Source: Kryptolebias marmoratus
Lineage: Eukaryota; Chordata; Actinopteri; Cyprinodontiformes; Rivulidae
NCBI RefSeq assembly: GCF_001649575.2
Contig: NC_051437.1
Coordinates: forward strand, 14,051,770-14,115,769
Direction: 5' to 3'
DNA length: 64,000 bases
The notes beneath the pieces were generated by a model. That model was not told the origin of the DNA, searched no databases, and saw only the letters and a program-made list of their open reading frames with translations. Numbering within the stretch: position 1 is the stretch's first letter; each line of letters begins with the position of its first letter. Of the stretch, positions 1-12,706 are shown one piece after another. A program made the position numbers and the translations under genes.

Positions 1-3000
1 GGAGCTTATCCAAACTCCCACTGTTCTCCAGAAAAGTCTGCGGGCTGCATTCACTGTTGCCAAGACTTTTCAAGTACTCCTTTGTGACAGAAAGGAAAGA
101 AGTGATTGTTCGAGACAGGCAGCTGAATGTGTCCCCCTCTCTTAAGGCATGAATGAATGACATTTAGTCTGTAAATGTTTCAGGGCCACAAAGAAACCTC
201 AGATTTTTACCTTAATCTCCTTGCAGACCGTGCTCTCCTCCCCCTCGTCTCCAGAGTAGATGTAGAATTTCACCGTATTCTTGGTGACATCCTTAAAAAT
301 CTCCACCAAGCTTGTGAAAACCTCAGGTTTCAACTGGCTGATGAGGCTGCCGGCAAGCAGGTTTGACCCGCTGCCAGGAGCAGCGCCGGCGTTCTGGGAG
401 CCGAACTCTGGAGAGTCAGCTGTAACGTGCGAGGGAGAATAAATCTCTCCTTCCAGCTCCGCCGCTGACTCTTCCGTTTTGGCCTTAGTGGGCGTCGTCT
501 CTTTGTTGTCGCTGCCAGTTTTACCGCTCTGAGGGGTGGCCGTTGACAGCGAAGGTTCTGCTTTAGTTTTGGAAGTCTGGGTCGTTGCGGGAGGCGGGAT
601 GGTAAGATTAGATGTTGCCTCTGTGGGAGGTGGAGACGTGTTCTTGGAGGGAGCAGGTGGGGCTGGGATCAACTTGTCCATCTTTTCGCACAGCTCTTCG
701 ACGTGCCCCTGAACTGAGACGGGGGTGACGTAGGGCACGACGTAGTCCGAGAAGCAGCTGTTGAGCTGCCAGCAGTGGCGCAGGGGCAACCGCGGGGGCA
801 GCTGCGACGTGTAGCTAATGTGCCGAGTCTGCATGAGGTTCTTAATGTCAGAGGTGAGGCTGTGGATTTCCTGGTTCAAGATGGTGTCCAGACTGATAGA
901 GGGAAGAAAGGGAACCTCCTCTGGAACCGTTAAAGTGGGAGTGATGGGCTTCTTTACTTCCAAAGCTGCAGGCGTCTTTGGCTCTGGGTCGCTTTCTGCA
1001 GCTGGCAGGGCCTCTGGCTCAGGCTTCGACTCGGCAAGAGGCTGCACTTTGTCTGGAGGAAAGCAGACAGAAAATCTGTCACAGTGATCCCTTGTTAACC
1101 CCATTAAAATGTATTTACGAGAGAGTAGCCTGTGTGATCTAATTGCTTTGAGGTACCTTCATTGGCAGGGGTATCCTCAGATGGGATGTCTGAGGGGTAG
1201 GTTTGTTGTGCTGGGGAGCTCACGCTGAATGGACTACCAGGGCTGCAGTCCATGTCCTCCTGAAGAGAAAAGATATTTAGTTTTTTAACCTAAAAGCACA
1301 CAAAAAAACACTTTAATACTGACTGTTTCCATCTTACCTCTGTGTAATTTGTCTGAGGTGCTGTCTCAGTCGGTTTCTCAAGCGCTGCTTCAGCCAGAAC
1401 AGATTCTAATGCTCCCGAAGCTGCTGACGATTCACCGTGGTTTGCCTGCACGGGCACCAAGCCCTGAGTTACGGCTCTGTTGAGCGTGGCCAGGAGAATT
1501 TTGAGCAGGCGCTGCGTCTCGTTGACTGCCGAGGCGTTGTTGCGGGCTCTCAGGTCAGTGTCGTAGATGCCCATGCTTTCCATCACTGCCGTCAAACTGT
1601 CGCTCTGTCCGGCCTCGGCTCCAATGTCGTCGGCTTGGACTGCAAGCAGAACACACACACACATGAGCAGCTATCCTCTGAGCAATTAAATGCGTGTCTC
1701 TTAAAATGAAACCGTTTAAAAATGCATGTTATGTTATGTTAATCACTGAGAACTAATCAGACTCTGTTGAGATGCAAATAAAATCTTCACTCGAGAATTG
1801 ACTTCAAAAGGCAGAAAATCTTGGTAAACAAAATTAAATCAAGCATTTTGAATCCATTTAAACAAGATGCCGCTTCTCCTCTCACCTCTACTGGGTTCAC
1901 CGTTGCTCAAATGATCTGTGCGTTGGTGTTTGTTCACGCTTCCTCTTTCATCTCCTTCAAATTTCCTTTTCAGGCTGTTGGTATCCCAGGCCCCGTCTTC
2001 CCCCCGATCCTTCCCAGGATCCTTCACGAGCGTCTTCTTATGTAGCTGGATCAGCTTGAGCAGCTGTTTCATCTTGTCCTGATCGTACTCGTTCTGGGAC
2101 AGCCGAGCCTTTTGGGGGGGAGGCTGGGACTCAGCGTTGGGTTTGGGCTGCAACTGGGCTCCGTTTGAATGGTCCACGCTAGGCCTTCGTTTGCTGCTGT
2201 CCGGGGGTGGCTTCTCCTGGGCTGACCTCTCCGAGGACAGCCTTTCAGGGGGTCTCTCTGCTCTGTCTGAGCCCCTGTCTGAGCCCCCCCAGTCCGAAAC
2301 AGGGCTGTATTCCACCGGGGCCGAAAGAGGAGTCAGCGCCGGTCCTGGTGGGGGTACAGGAACTGGGTTTCGTATCCGTTCCATTATGTCCTTTGCCTTG
2401 TTCACAGGTAAAATGTAGTTAGCAGAGTTGTGGATGTACGACCGCAGTACGGCGTCCATGTTAAACTTGGGTCTGGGCACTGGGAGAGGGCTCGTCCTTT
2501 CATCCACATTAGATTTATAATCGGGCAGAATGAAAGGCCGCACTGTGCCCGAGTCCATACGAGTTAGGTATTCGGTGGACTGGCGCTCCACCCCAGAGCT
2601 CAGGTCTTTGCCTGGGTTTGGACGCAGCTTGAACAAGGCGTAGTGTAGTGCAGGGATAAAAGACTCCACGGAGGACAGGACAGCAGAATGAGATTCTGCC
2701 GCCAGCGGCTCCGGCTCGAACAGTCTCGAAGCTAAGAAGAAGAACAGATGCGTCATTAGTGTCAGTAACATAATTAAATAAAATAACAATAATAAACTGA
2801 ATAAACACTGAAGCCTCTAAATGTCGATCTGTAAATCGGAGGAGCAATCAGAGCAGAGATCAGAGGTAATTAAAATGAATCTCTAATAAAACAGTTTAGT
2901 TTCATGACTAAAGCAGACGCTGAGACTCCAGCTCCATCAGTAAGCCGACACTGAGACGAAGAGCGTTACTTACAATACTTGACAACCATCCTTGACTCCT

Positions 3001-6000
3001 GAAAGATGAATAATGCTTGTAGCTTCTTTTCAACCCGCCCCCGCCGCTCTAAAAAACAAACAGCAACCTTTTTAAAACCGAACTCTCAGCAGCGGAAACA
3101 AGTAGGTGGCTCAACTGATACAAGAGATTTGTGAATATTAAAAAAATAAATTTCTCTCTGGCACCTTTTGACTCAACCATCTGAGCTGAGGACAGCAGGA
3201 AGAGGAAGCCCTTGTCGTACAGGGACTTGACCAGCACCTAAACAAGCGGAGCAGAAGTTTCAGTCAGAAATGTTGGGGTGTATTTACCATCACAGTGTGG
3301 GCTGATCTGTTGGTGACAAGAACTTCATTATATTCTCGTAATCATTGTGCTCTCCATTACCTATTATGTAAAAATAGAATGATAGTTTAGATAAATCTGT
3401 TACAGCACATTCGTTTCTGTTGTTAATGGAAAAATGTAACAGTTATAAAAAGTAAATCATTTTAAATACACTGTCCATGTTTACCAGCTTTCCCCCCCCC
3501 ATTGTCATAAACTTTCTTCGAGAAACTCCAAAGGATTAATTTTTTGTAGAAAAACTGAACATAAAAACATTATTTGGTTTATTCTGCTGATCGAATTTCA
3601 AGAATTTCTCACATGAGAACCTGAACAATTAGGCTACGTTCACGCTGCAAGCAAAAGCGACCCAGTTCAGGGTTTTTTTTTGCCCCTACGTGACACATAT
3701 CAGATTTTTTTCATGGCAGTGTGAAAGTGTCAAATCTGATTTTTTCCTATCCAACCCAGGTCTTTCCCATATGTGGTACTGAACCAAATACATATCCAGT
3801 GTTTTTCAGAGCGGCCTCAGAGTGAACGTTCATGTCACGTTTCATCCAACTTTTAGGTCAGATGAAAGGACGGAGGTCCCTCAGGTCAACGTCCCATCAG
3901 TCTTTACATCGACTCTTCATCCACACGTTCCTCTGCACAGAGGCAGCAGCCACCGCTCCAAAAACAAACGTTGTTTATTAATATCTGCGCTCTTTTTCTT
4001 CTCCATCTTCTTTTATCTTTCATTATTGGGATGGACAGTCGGCCCCGATTGGACAGCAACTTTAGAATCAGTCCACACTTGCAGCGTCAATATTTTCTTC
4101 CGTAAATACAGCATGCGGAGCGTGATGTCATATCTTCTTTGGCGCATGCAGGACTGTTCACACTGAAGTCTGATGGAGGTCGCATTTAAAATGGAATGTG
4201 AACGACCACGCAAAAAAAAATCTGAATTGAGCAAAAAAAATTTGGATTTGAGCATCAAGACCTGCAGTGTAACATAGTCTTAGACTCACCATCCGGTCCC
4301 TCTCCAGCTTGTGGATCAGCGCCACCAGGCTGCCGCTGGTCACTTTCCCTTTTCCTTCCACCACCTCAAACAGGCTGCACGACATGCCGCACTTCAACAC
4401 TACAGACAAATGAAAGCAGGTTGGAAATTATAACTCATCTACGCGGCCATTTGTACCCTCTACGCTAAATAAAGAGTCTGAGACAACCGTACACGTGCTT
4501 TGTTAAGAGACACACAGACCGACCTTCCCGGGACATGCTGTAGGTGTCCCAGTTAAAAAGAAACGGGGGAATCTTCCTCTTCACCTGATCCAGCTGCATG
4601 CCTCGATTCATCTCCAACTTCTCAGGCCTGCAGGGGCAGATCCATCAAACAACAATTTATAACAAACTCCACATGGAGGCTTCATACAGCAAAGGCTAAG
4701 TGAAACTCCATCTTATACAAGACATACGCAGTGGTAAAGTTCCATCTATAAAGACCTTTTGTGGCCTTAAACGGGACTTTAATGATTAACGGAGATTGAC
4801 AATTTTACTCACAGTTTGAAAGGGAGATAGGGACGCGTGGAGGACCGTAAAGAAACTGGGAATAACTCCTGGCTCTTGTTAACTAGTGGACCGCTCCACA
4901 CAGTGTAGCAGCTTTTTCCTGTAACAGCATCAACAGCACAGCTCAAACGATCAGACATAAACAGGCAGAAAACACAGTTTATAATATAACAACATGACTT
5001 TATGTCTGTGGGTTAATATGTCATTAAAAGGCACATAATTGTTCTTTTACACGGATTGCTGGACCCAATTAAAAAACCCTCTTGTTTTGTCAATTAAAAG
5101 TGTTTAAGAGCAGTTTAAAATGTGGTACTAGTTAACCGTGGGCTTAGTTTAATTACAAAAGCAGAAAAAAAGAGAACATAAAAAAGCATTTACCTCTACT
5201 TCCTTCAGTGGAAATAGTGTTGAACCTGTCAAAGAGAGAAACTGCGTGATTACACAGACACGGACATTACAGAAGACTTAGAAACTTCCTAGAACATGGA
5301 CTGAGCGTTACTCTTTCCTGTGGGATAACATACCTGTGTGCGGTCATAGGAGTTGCCGCGGCCTCCTTGCCTTTGTACTGAAAGGAAACCACGGCGTAGG
5401 GGCACACGTGCCGGGGTCGGGCCTTGATCTCGTCAAACGCAAACTCAAAAAAATATTGCTGCAACAGATAAAGATGATTCAAAGAACTGTACACAGGAAT
5501 AATTAATTAAAAAAAACTATGTTTACCTGTGTGAGCTCAAACGCTCTGTACGACAGCAAAGACGTGACCCGATTGGTACTTTTGGACAAGTGACAGTCAA
5601 ACTTGGGCGAAGGTTCAATTGCATTCTTGGGCATGTTTTCGTGGATGTGCTGTACTCGTCCCTGAAAAGCAGCGAAATACAGACTGGCCTGAAGCCTCAC
5701 AGGGATCAGAAAATGGTCAACTAAGCAACAAGAGGAGTGGAAACCTTACCCTCATGACTTTAAAGATGATCATGTCCCCGAAAGAGCCCACTTCGAAGGG
5801 ATTCATTTGTAATAAATCGGAGTATTTGGAAAGATAAACACCTACAACAACAAAAGAGAAAAAAAAAAGTCATCATCAAGAACAGCTAATAAGAAGAAAT
5901 GTAATTATGCACCAGTCAGTTATTAGCTGCTGAATTTATTGACTTTAAATATGATGGGTTATATTTCAAAATGCAATATAAAACAAAGAATAAAAGCCAT

Positions 6001-8477
6001 CTGGAGAATTTTACAGAAGCCTTTAAAACACTTAAATCAGTAACTCAGATCTGCTTCTTACCCACTGACGGTTTTCCAAGTGTTGTAATCCTACAGTGTC
6101 CAACAGACAGCCCCTTCTCGCAGATCCACTGGAGCTGGACACACAAAAGCAAATTAACTTTTAAAAGTGCTGACATAAAATGCAGAAAACTTTAACCAGT
6201 TTTTTTTTTTTTTTAAAGTCTCCTTTTTTTTCGTGAAAGCAGGCTAACCTTGGACTTGTCTGGAAACAGGAAGCAGTACGACTCGGTGAGCTCTTGCTCG
6301 GTTCGCCCCTCCTGCTTCATCTCCCTCCTCTTCTCGATGAACTGGCACAGACAGGGAGTTGACGGTAAATGAAACGGCCAAATGAACCCCAGAACGGGGC
6401 GACCCGAGAGGCAACTTGCTGGAAACAAGTTAAAAACCCCTTCCAGGTCGTTCAGACGTCTCAGATGTGAATCTTTTCCGCTAAAAACATGTGAAATGTG
6501 TAATTCTCCCATCCCCGCCCTTTCCAGACTTGAACCAACCTCCTTCTCCAGCAGCTCATTGTGAATCAGCCTGGCCTTGCAGTAGGAAAAGCTTCCTCGT
6601 GATGATGGGTCTAGGTAAAACGAGGAGATAATCTTCACAAGGTCCTCAAACTCCCGACTGTCAGGGGGTAAAAACTGGTACAGGCCTGCACATACACACA
6701 CACACACACACACACCATCAGTGTTTTGGCTGGGAGAGGACAATCACTGCAAACGACACAAATAAAACATTTTTAAACTAATCTAATGCACCAAATTTTT
6801 TCTGTTGTGTGCAAACGTAACGGGACATTCAAATCCTACCCCTGAAATGTATGAAACTCTCACGCTTCAGCTGAACATGCAAGTTACACGTCACCGTGTC
6901 TTAAAACAGCTCCACGAACCTGTGTACGTGTTCGCAAGTTTTACAAGCAACTGAAACGTTTCTTGGTAAGGAACTCGTTACTTTGACAACATGCGCGACA
7001 GCTACGACGAATCATTTGCATCCGCAACCGGGGCTGCGGTAGCTCGGTGGTTAGTGCAGCGGTCTCCTAATCCTGAGGCTGCGGGTCCGAGCCCAGCTTG
7101 TGTCAGGAAGGGCATCGGGCACGAAACAATCCCCAAACCTTTCATGCGAGTTTGCTCGCTGCGGCAACCCCCCTGCAGAAGGGAGCAGCCAGAAGGAAAA
7201 CAACATTTGCATGCACAACCCGCTGCACAAATGAAAATTCCTCACCCCTGACTTTATTTACATATTCTGTCAATCCAAACAATATGAAAAACAAGAGTAA
7301 AACCACCCCTTTTAGGACTGCGGGCGTTAATAGAGGAGCCTCGTAGGCATCTAGCTGTGGTGTTAAAGGTTGGATGCATCCGTCTTGTCAGGGAAAGAGA
7401 TGAAGCTCGGCCATCAAAATACACTCACAGCTAACTGCCTCATAGTAGATAAGATAATGCTAAATTTAAGGGGCAGTATGCTGGAAGTGTGGCAGCTTTG
7501 TAGGGCACTAAGAGGGAGTCCAATTTATTCTAACTTTGCATATGGAGGCATTAAATGATGTGACACTTTTTAAAGGGCTTCCACATTTCCTACAGACAGG
7601 GTCAGTGTAGGAAGCAGCAGAGCAATCATCAGAGGGATGCTGGGGTTAAGTGCACAGTAAGTGGGATGCTCTGAAATACCAAAGTGGGACACGGTGGGGG
7701 TGGGCAGCCCGACTGGGAAAGAGCAGTTCGGATGGACGAGGGGTGGCAGGGATTAAAACATGCCATCCACCGAGGTCAAAACAGACACCCACATGTTGCC
7801 AGGGAGGGGGGGCGGCTGCAACACGCTCAGCAGCCCATCTCCATCAGCAAGATGCAGAACCTGAACGGGCTTTCAGATGGACGGTCCATAAAAGTGCTGC
7901 TTTTCGGGCGCCTCCAGCGACGCTGCTGCCCGATGCTAGCTTGGAAACCCGAGCCTACGCACCAAAGCTAGCCCCGTGTCTACAATCAGCACCACACCAT
8001 TCAGGTTCACCCGTGTGCCTACACAACGCCCCGGGGATCAACGCTGGACCCGGGATGTCGGTGATTTACTTAAAAGTCAATAAACCTGCCGAAGCAAACC
8101 AGCTAGCTAGCAGGCTAGCTGCGTGCAGCGGCAGAATTATGAAAGCACTGTGTGTTCAAAATAGCAGCGACATGGCAACCACCTTTCCGCTCCCTCGTCT
8201 TCCTCGGGATTTGAAAATTTTTCCGTGGCAGCTCTTCGCCGGATCTCTGGGCCGGCGAGAGAGAGCTGCTACAGCTCCGGGCATCCGCCAGCACGCTCCT
8301 CCGTCGTTCAGGGGCTTCTTGTTCGGGCATTACACCGTCTCTACATCCAGGCTGATCGCCATTTTGGTTTGCCGTTGCCGCTGAATTCTTGTGGGCTTCG
8401 CCTCCCTCCGGCTGCAGACCGCCCGCCTCGGTGCACTCTGAGTCCGTCTTTCCCACCGCGTTGGGGTTCTGGGCCAT
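1..8477 (-). CDS. tasor: TASOR (FAM208A), HUSH-complex silencing scaffold, 3' end truncated by window edge
   Basis: In the known family TASOR is the central nuclear subunit of the HUSH complex, which with MPHOSPH8 and periphilin directs H3K9me3 silencing of transposons and intronless transgenes. Eighteen coding exons were placed, in transcription order: 8183-8477, 6540-6685, 6249-6341, 6062-6134, 5750-5841, 5527-5661, 5334-5458, 5194-5225, 4813-4918, 4524-4627, 4290-4399, 3165-3237, 2974-3048, 1886-2731, 1338-1639, 1157-1259, 211-1052, 1-79; phases agree throughout (3,631 nt, about 1,210 codons). The first exon ends in FQIPRKTRER. Exons 2-7 encode the pseudo-PARP (DUF3715) domain with SREFEDLV, HNELLEKE and RPRHVCPYAVVSF. 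The 846-nt exon is a low-complexity linker rich in P, S and E. The 842-nt exon carries the conserved QLKPEVFTSLVEI and NTVKFYI. The start at 8477 follows the family's N-terminal layout. The C-terminal part lies beyond base 1. Fish have more than one tasor paralogue; I cannot say which this is. Confidence 0.93.
3630..4282. mobile_element. Nonautonomous DNA transposon (MITE-like) in tasor intron 11
   Basis: About 650 bp bounded by imperfect inverted ends: the left end reads taggctacgttcacgctgca and the right end, reverse-complemented, taagactatgttacactgca. Inside are subterminal stretches such as tcaaatctgattttttc on the left and aaaaaaaatctgaattgagc on the right, a pattern I associate with abundant fish MITEs. 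No transposase is encoded; open frames inside are short and unrelated to anything I know. The superfamily (hAT, PIF/Harbinger or other) is not certain. The right end stops about 6 bp from the exon 11 donor site. Confidence 0.65.
6693..6715. repeat. (CA)n microsatellite upstream of tasor exon 2
   Basis: A pure CA/TG run starts about 8 bp from the acceptor of tasor exon 2 (exon starts at 6685 on the minus strand). On the transcript it reads as a UG-rich polypyrimidine-like tract. Length variation here could affect acceptor strength; that is inference. Confidence 0.85.
7030..7205 (+). mobile_element. tRNA-derived SINE in tasor intron 1
   Basis: The 5' part resembles a tRNA: an A box around tagctcggtgg (about 7040) and a B box at 7083-7094 (gggtccgagccc). 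It is followed by a tail with tgtcaggaagggcatcgggc and a 3' part ending gggagcagccagaaggaaaa, a tail type I recognise from teleost SINEs. It sits in the 1.5-kb first intron of tasor, antisense to the gene. The sequence is diverged and the tRNA fold is not intact, so it is a retroposon copy, not a tRNA gene. Confidence 0.75.
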
Positions 8478-8700
8478 TTTGGGGCACCGTGCACACACTG
8501 AGAGAAATGTAGCTCTGCCGAAAACGACGCCGCTTTACACACTCTCCGCTCCTCACCCAGCCTCCGCCATTGTAAAAATGACGTACACGTTCTTGTCCAC
8601 CACTGCAAAACGTTGCCGTCACTGTTTACATTCGAGGAAATCTACACCACCCAGCGGCCGATGGTGGTACTGCAGGCCCCGACGTTCAGCGTGAACCTTG
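8478..8700 (-). promoter_or_regulatory. tasor: tasor 5' UTR and CpG-rich promoter
   Basis: The sequence on and upstream of the tasor start codon is GC- and CpG-rich compared with the flanks, as for a housekeeping TATA-less promoter. Minus-strand ATGGC motifs resembling YY1 sites occur at the start codon itself (AAAATGGCC, about 8472-8480), about 8566-8571 and inside exon 1 near 8358-8366. The transcription start is not visible; it is probably within roughly 100 bp of 8570. Confidence 0.5.
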
Positions 8701-8907
8701 TGGTACCCAATACTGGTTGATTACTTTGATTATTTTTTTAAACACATAAAGGATCTGATTTTCACACGTCCTTCTAAAACTGGAAGAATTAACAGCTTCA
8801 GTGCTTAGAAACTGTGACAACCTTTAAAATCATTCCACTTTTGTAATTCTTCCTTGTGCCAGAGTGGTGCCAAAGAGTAGCTTTTCAAGAGGTAACATTG
8901 TTATCGC

Positions 8908-9318
8908 CCCCTTGCCCGTGTCTGTGTGTGTATTTAGTTTGTCTGTAGTGTTAGCAAAATATCTCACAAACCAGTGGACGGTATTTAATGAGACTCACAA
9001 AGTAATCACAGGATGTACAAATACAACTGATTGACTTCTGGAGTCAACCTAATTCGAGACCTTAACCAACACAAAAATGGCTACAACTTAACCAATTTTA
9101 CAGATAGCGAGCACATTTGGAGTGGTAGTAGCTACGAGTCATCCTCAACACATACTTTGAGTGCTAACAGATCATGCAAGATCTTACAATATTGTGTTGA
9201 ATTGAGCATATCATTTACAAAGTTTGATCAAAACAGCTATAACTCTATGTCTTCTTAAGTCGATCTTAACTTTAAAAAATGCTGGCATAAAAGGTGGCAT
9301 TCCTTCAAGGAATGCTAC
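8908..9318 (+). repeat. Dispersed repeat family, copy A
   Basis: One of three diverged copies in this window (others at 47612-47920 and 58083-58444). Shared landmarks in order: gttagcaaaatatctc, aaccagtggac, atgagactcacaaa, gtggtagtagct, cacatactttgagtgctaacag, ggtggcattccttcaagg. No open frame is shared by the copies. It lies between the tasor promoter and the asb14 3' end. Confidence 0.75.
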
Positions 9319-9586
9319 ACCTTTAATTCAGAAATGTCAATGATTCATGTAACCAAAGGAGTCCCTATAAAAATAGGAAAAAGTTTCAGGAGTTATCAAC
9401 AACAGTAACTCAAATGAAGAGTTGCATCTTATCCCAAAATAAAATCACAAAGCAATTTCAAGTCAAACAAAAAAAAATGTCATCTTCAAAACACAGTAAC
9501 AACACCAGAACATAACAAGAGCTTATGAGGAACCTATTTGTCCTTACAGAACACTGATATCAGTGACACCTTTAAATGTGTTCTCA

Positions 9587-12208
9587 TTAGAGGTTAACCA
9601 CGCTCCCCCTGCTGTAAACATCAAACTCCTTGAAGCGTAGGTAGTCTTTCAGCCTGGGAGGAAGTGGAAGGAAGTTGATGAAAACTGGAGCTCTCAAGCG
9701 TAGATGACTGAGATGCTCCCTTATCCGCAACCGACACAGGTGCTTCAGGCTTCGTGCGTTTCCTGTCAGGCAAAAAAAAAAAAAACATCAACAAAAGCAG
9801 AGAGTGTCATTAAAGATTCACGTTTACTGACACATATAGGGGGGAAGGTTGACAGTAATCCATCTTTCATTTATGATGGATTAACAGAGTTCTTACTTTG
9901 AATCTGACAGATTTCTGACCATTGTTTCTGCTGCTGTAAGGCCTCTTTAAGTTTAGGACAGAAGGAGACGTGGTCGGTGTAGTCGAGCATGATGCGCACC
10001 ACCTGAGCAGATAAGGGCTTCAGCCATGACACGGTTATCACCTCGCAGAACTAAGAAGGGGGCAAAGAAAATCGTGGGAGGCTCAAAGAGAAACTCTTAA
10101 AGGTATACGGTTCCTTCCTTCGTGTACAAGTTTGTCTCACCACCATGTCTTTGATGACTGAGGACGTCCACGGAGGGCAGTCGTGGGAGCTGTCGCCAAA
10201 CGGACAGTCGAAGCAGCGTTTAACGTCATAACCGTGGTTCAGAATCATCCTCAGCATGACCTCGTCTTTCAAGGCGTACTGCAGCGCTGAGGGGAAGTGG
10301 GTGGTGTTGATGCGGGAGTAGTAGTTCACGTTCGCGCCATATCTCAGCAAGGTGTTCATAAGTTCATAGTGGCCCTGTCTGAGCGCCACCTGGAGACAGC
10401 TGATGGGGTCCTGGTTCACCATGGCGCCAGCCTCCAACAGCAAGCGGGCGCAGTGAAGGTCGTTGTTGGACACGGCGAAGAAGAGGGCGGACCTGCGGTC
10501 GTCGTCGTAGCCGCGCCGCACCCTCGCGTGCAGCATGAAGTTCGGGTCGTAGCCGGCTTTGAGCAGAATCTCCATGCACTGAGCGTGTCCCCCTGCAGCT
10601 GCAGAGTGGAGAGGACTCATCCCGCTTTCTTTGATGGCCTGCAGCGTGGTCACTGGGATGAGGACTTCCAGTGCCCTGCCAGAGATGAGACTTAATGTCA
10701 GTGCTTGGCTTTTAGCTGGAGAGTGAGAACGCTAACTTAGGTGCACCTCACAGTCTGTGTCCGTGGTATGCCGCGCGGTGAATTGGAAGGTGGCCACTGT
10801 AAAGGGGGAGGTTGGGATCTGCACCATGGTCCAGCAGCAGGGAGATAATGTCAGGGTTTCCTGATGCTGCTGCATCAAATAAAACAGTACTGGACTCTGA
10901 TTCAGACCACACATGGGCTCCTGGAAAATAATATGCAAGCACTATAAGGATTTAGATTTAACAGACATGACTTTACCAAACCAGAGGTGCAAATTCAGAG
11001 GATAAATGAGTTTTTGTTTTACCTTTCTGTAACAGACCCTCCACCACATTCAGGTGTCCGTTCTGCGCAGCCAAAGCCAGTGGAGTTTTCCTTTTGATAT
11101 CAAGTGCATTTGGGTTGGCGCCTGACTCCAACAGTAGATGCACAAAGTTCTCCAGACCTAAAAAGGCAGACTCGTGCAGAGCCGTCCTGTTCAGCGGTCC
11201 CATTTGGTCGACTGTGGCGTTGTAGCGGAGCAAAAGGGTCGCCAGGTCGTACTGGTCATTCATAATGGCTGTGAGATAAAGAGCAGGAGAGAAAAGAGAA
11301 ATAAGCACATACAGTGTGCTATGTTAAATTGTTTGTACGGTAATGTCTTTTGCTTTGGGGGGAGAACTTTAATACCTGCTACTAATGGAGAATCCTGCTC
11401 ATCGTTTTGGATATCCGGGTTACAACCATTCTGCAGCATGAATGTGGCATTCTCTCGAAATCCATGCACTACAGCCAGAAAGAGGGGCGTCTCGTCCTTC
11501 AATGTGCGACACTGAGCTGCTCCTGGGGGCGATGCTGCAACCCAAACACACACGAGTCAGTCGACATGCAAGAATGTTAATAACTGGAGCCTCTGCAGCA
11601 CATGTGTCAAGGTAATTAGACCATTTGAATCAGGTGTGTTGGGGCAGGAAAACCTAAAACCTCCAGTACAGTAGCCCTTGAGGCCTGGAGTTTGACACTC
11701 CTGCTCTACAGCCTAACATTACGGCCATTCCCACCTGAAAAGATCATCTCCAGGATCCGTTTGTTTTCTTTCACTGCAGCCTCGTGCAGGGGGATCCATC
11801 CTCGCTCATCGACTCTGGAAAGAACCTCCGGTTGCGCCGTTAGCCTGCTGAGTGCAACCTCGTCACCTAAACGTGACAGCAGGGACATCACATCAGACTG
11901 CCTGAATGAGTTTGAAGGGGTTGAGAAAAGACAGCTCACCCTCTTTGATGGCTTTGAAAATCTCATCAGGGTCTTTGCTGGGTTTCAGATCACTGTGAAA
12001 ATGTGCAAAGAAGAACTCACACGATGAAAACGATACATATGATGTAGACAAAGGTATATCTTAATGCATGCTTGACCAGTTTCAACCTTGGATTGAGTCC
12101 TTTGAGTTGTCTGTACTGAATCAGACTTTGTTCGATTATATACTGCGTGGCCTCGTCCTCATCCAGGTCATCCTCCGACTGATAAAACTCATCTGTTTCT
12201 GTGCTCAT
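9587..12208 (-). CDS. asb14: ASB14, ankyrin-repeat and SOCS-box protein
   Basis: ASB proteins are substrate adaptors of Cullin5-Elongin B/C ubiquitin ligases: ankyrin repeats bind the substrate and the C-terminal SOCS box binds Elongin B/C. Nine coding exons in transcription order: 12087-12208, 11940-11992, 11735-11866, 11376-11534, 11023-11268, 10752-10920, 10141-10675, 9897-10050, 9587-9762; sum 1,746 nt, 581 codons plus stop, close to human ASB14. The acidic N-terminus ([14 protein letters not shown]) is followed by about ten ankyrin repeats with typical TPLxLA and GHLxVVExLL signatures, for example [51 protein letters not shown] and [13 protein letters not shown]. The last exon encodes the SOCS box ([12 protein letters not shown]) followed by [12 protein letters not shown]. 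Downstream of and co-oriented with dnah12, as in human 3p14.3. Confidence 0.95.
11586..11704. mobile_element. Fish nonautonomous DNA-transposon fragment in asb14 intron 3
   Basis: About 120 bp matches a repeat common in teleosts: ccatttgaatcaggtgtgtt, then cagtagcccttgaggcctgg and agtttgacactcctgctc. The last string resembles the end I associate with hAT-type MITEs. Only one end is present, so it is a fragment. It lies between asb14 exons 3 and 4, about 30 bp from the exon 3 donor. Confidence 0.55.
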
Positions 12209-12608
12209 GTCAGACCAGAAAGGGCTGCTATGGGGAAACGTAATCATAAGGTAAAAAAGAGAAAACATTTTAGGAAATGAGAACTCGCACATCACATGCA
12301 GTCCTGAATTAGAGCGCAGGGCAGATAAGCAATAAACAACAGGTGTCAGTCTTTTAGTAAAAAACATACTATGTGCCAGGATATTTCTACCAAATCTATC
12401 TTAACTGTACAAGCAGATCCTCTGTGGATAACGATTACTTAGTTTTAGCATTATCAAAACAAAGCTTAGAGATCAATGCCATACACCAAGCTGAGCATTT
12501 ACCCCACGTTGTTCTGAAGGTAGCAGAGGGAAATGCCAGGAAGACAACAAGACCTTCAAAGTTCAACAGCAAATAACAACCCCACTTCTGAAATGGATCA
12601 AATGTTAC

Positions 12609-12685
12609 CTGGTTATGCAGCGTTTAGCTTCATCAGACTGGCTCCCTTGGTAGTTTTCACACCAGTGCAGCCGGTGGGCTTCTCA
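12609..12685 (-). promoter_or_regulatory. asb14: asb14 non-coding first exon (5' UTR)
   Basis: On the minus strand a good donor (AACCAG|GTAACA at 12609/12608) ends a short region lying just downstream of a TATA-like box. The next exon would be 12087-12227, entered through ccccatag|CAGCCC, which contains the start codon at 12208. The exon 5' end is placed by distance from the TATA-like box and is approximate. Confidence 0.5.
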
Positions 12686-12706
12686 GGACGTCCACACATG
12701 ACCCGG

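Noticed and set aside
7030..7100. tRNA-like sequence
   Set aside because: A and B boxes are present but the fold is degraded and a SINE body follows, so it is a retroposon, not a tRNA gene.
7650..8384. Plus-strand open frame of 244 codons
   Set aside because: It runs antisense across the CpG-rich tasor exon 1 and intron; composition follows GC content and no domain is recognisable.
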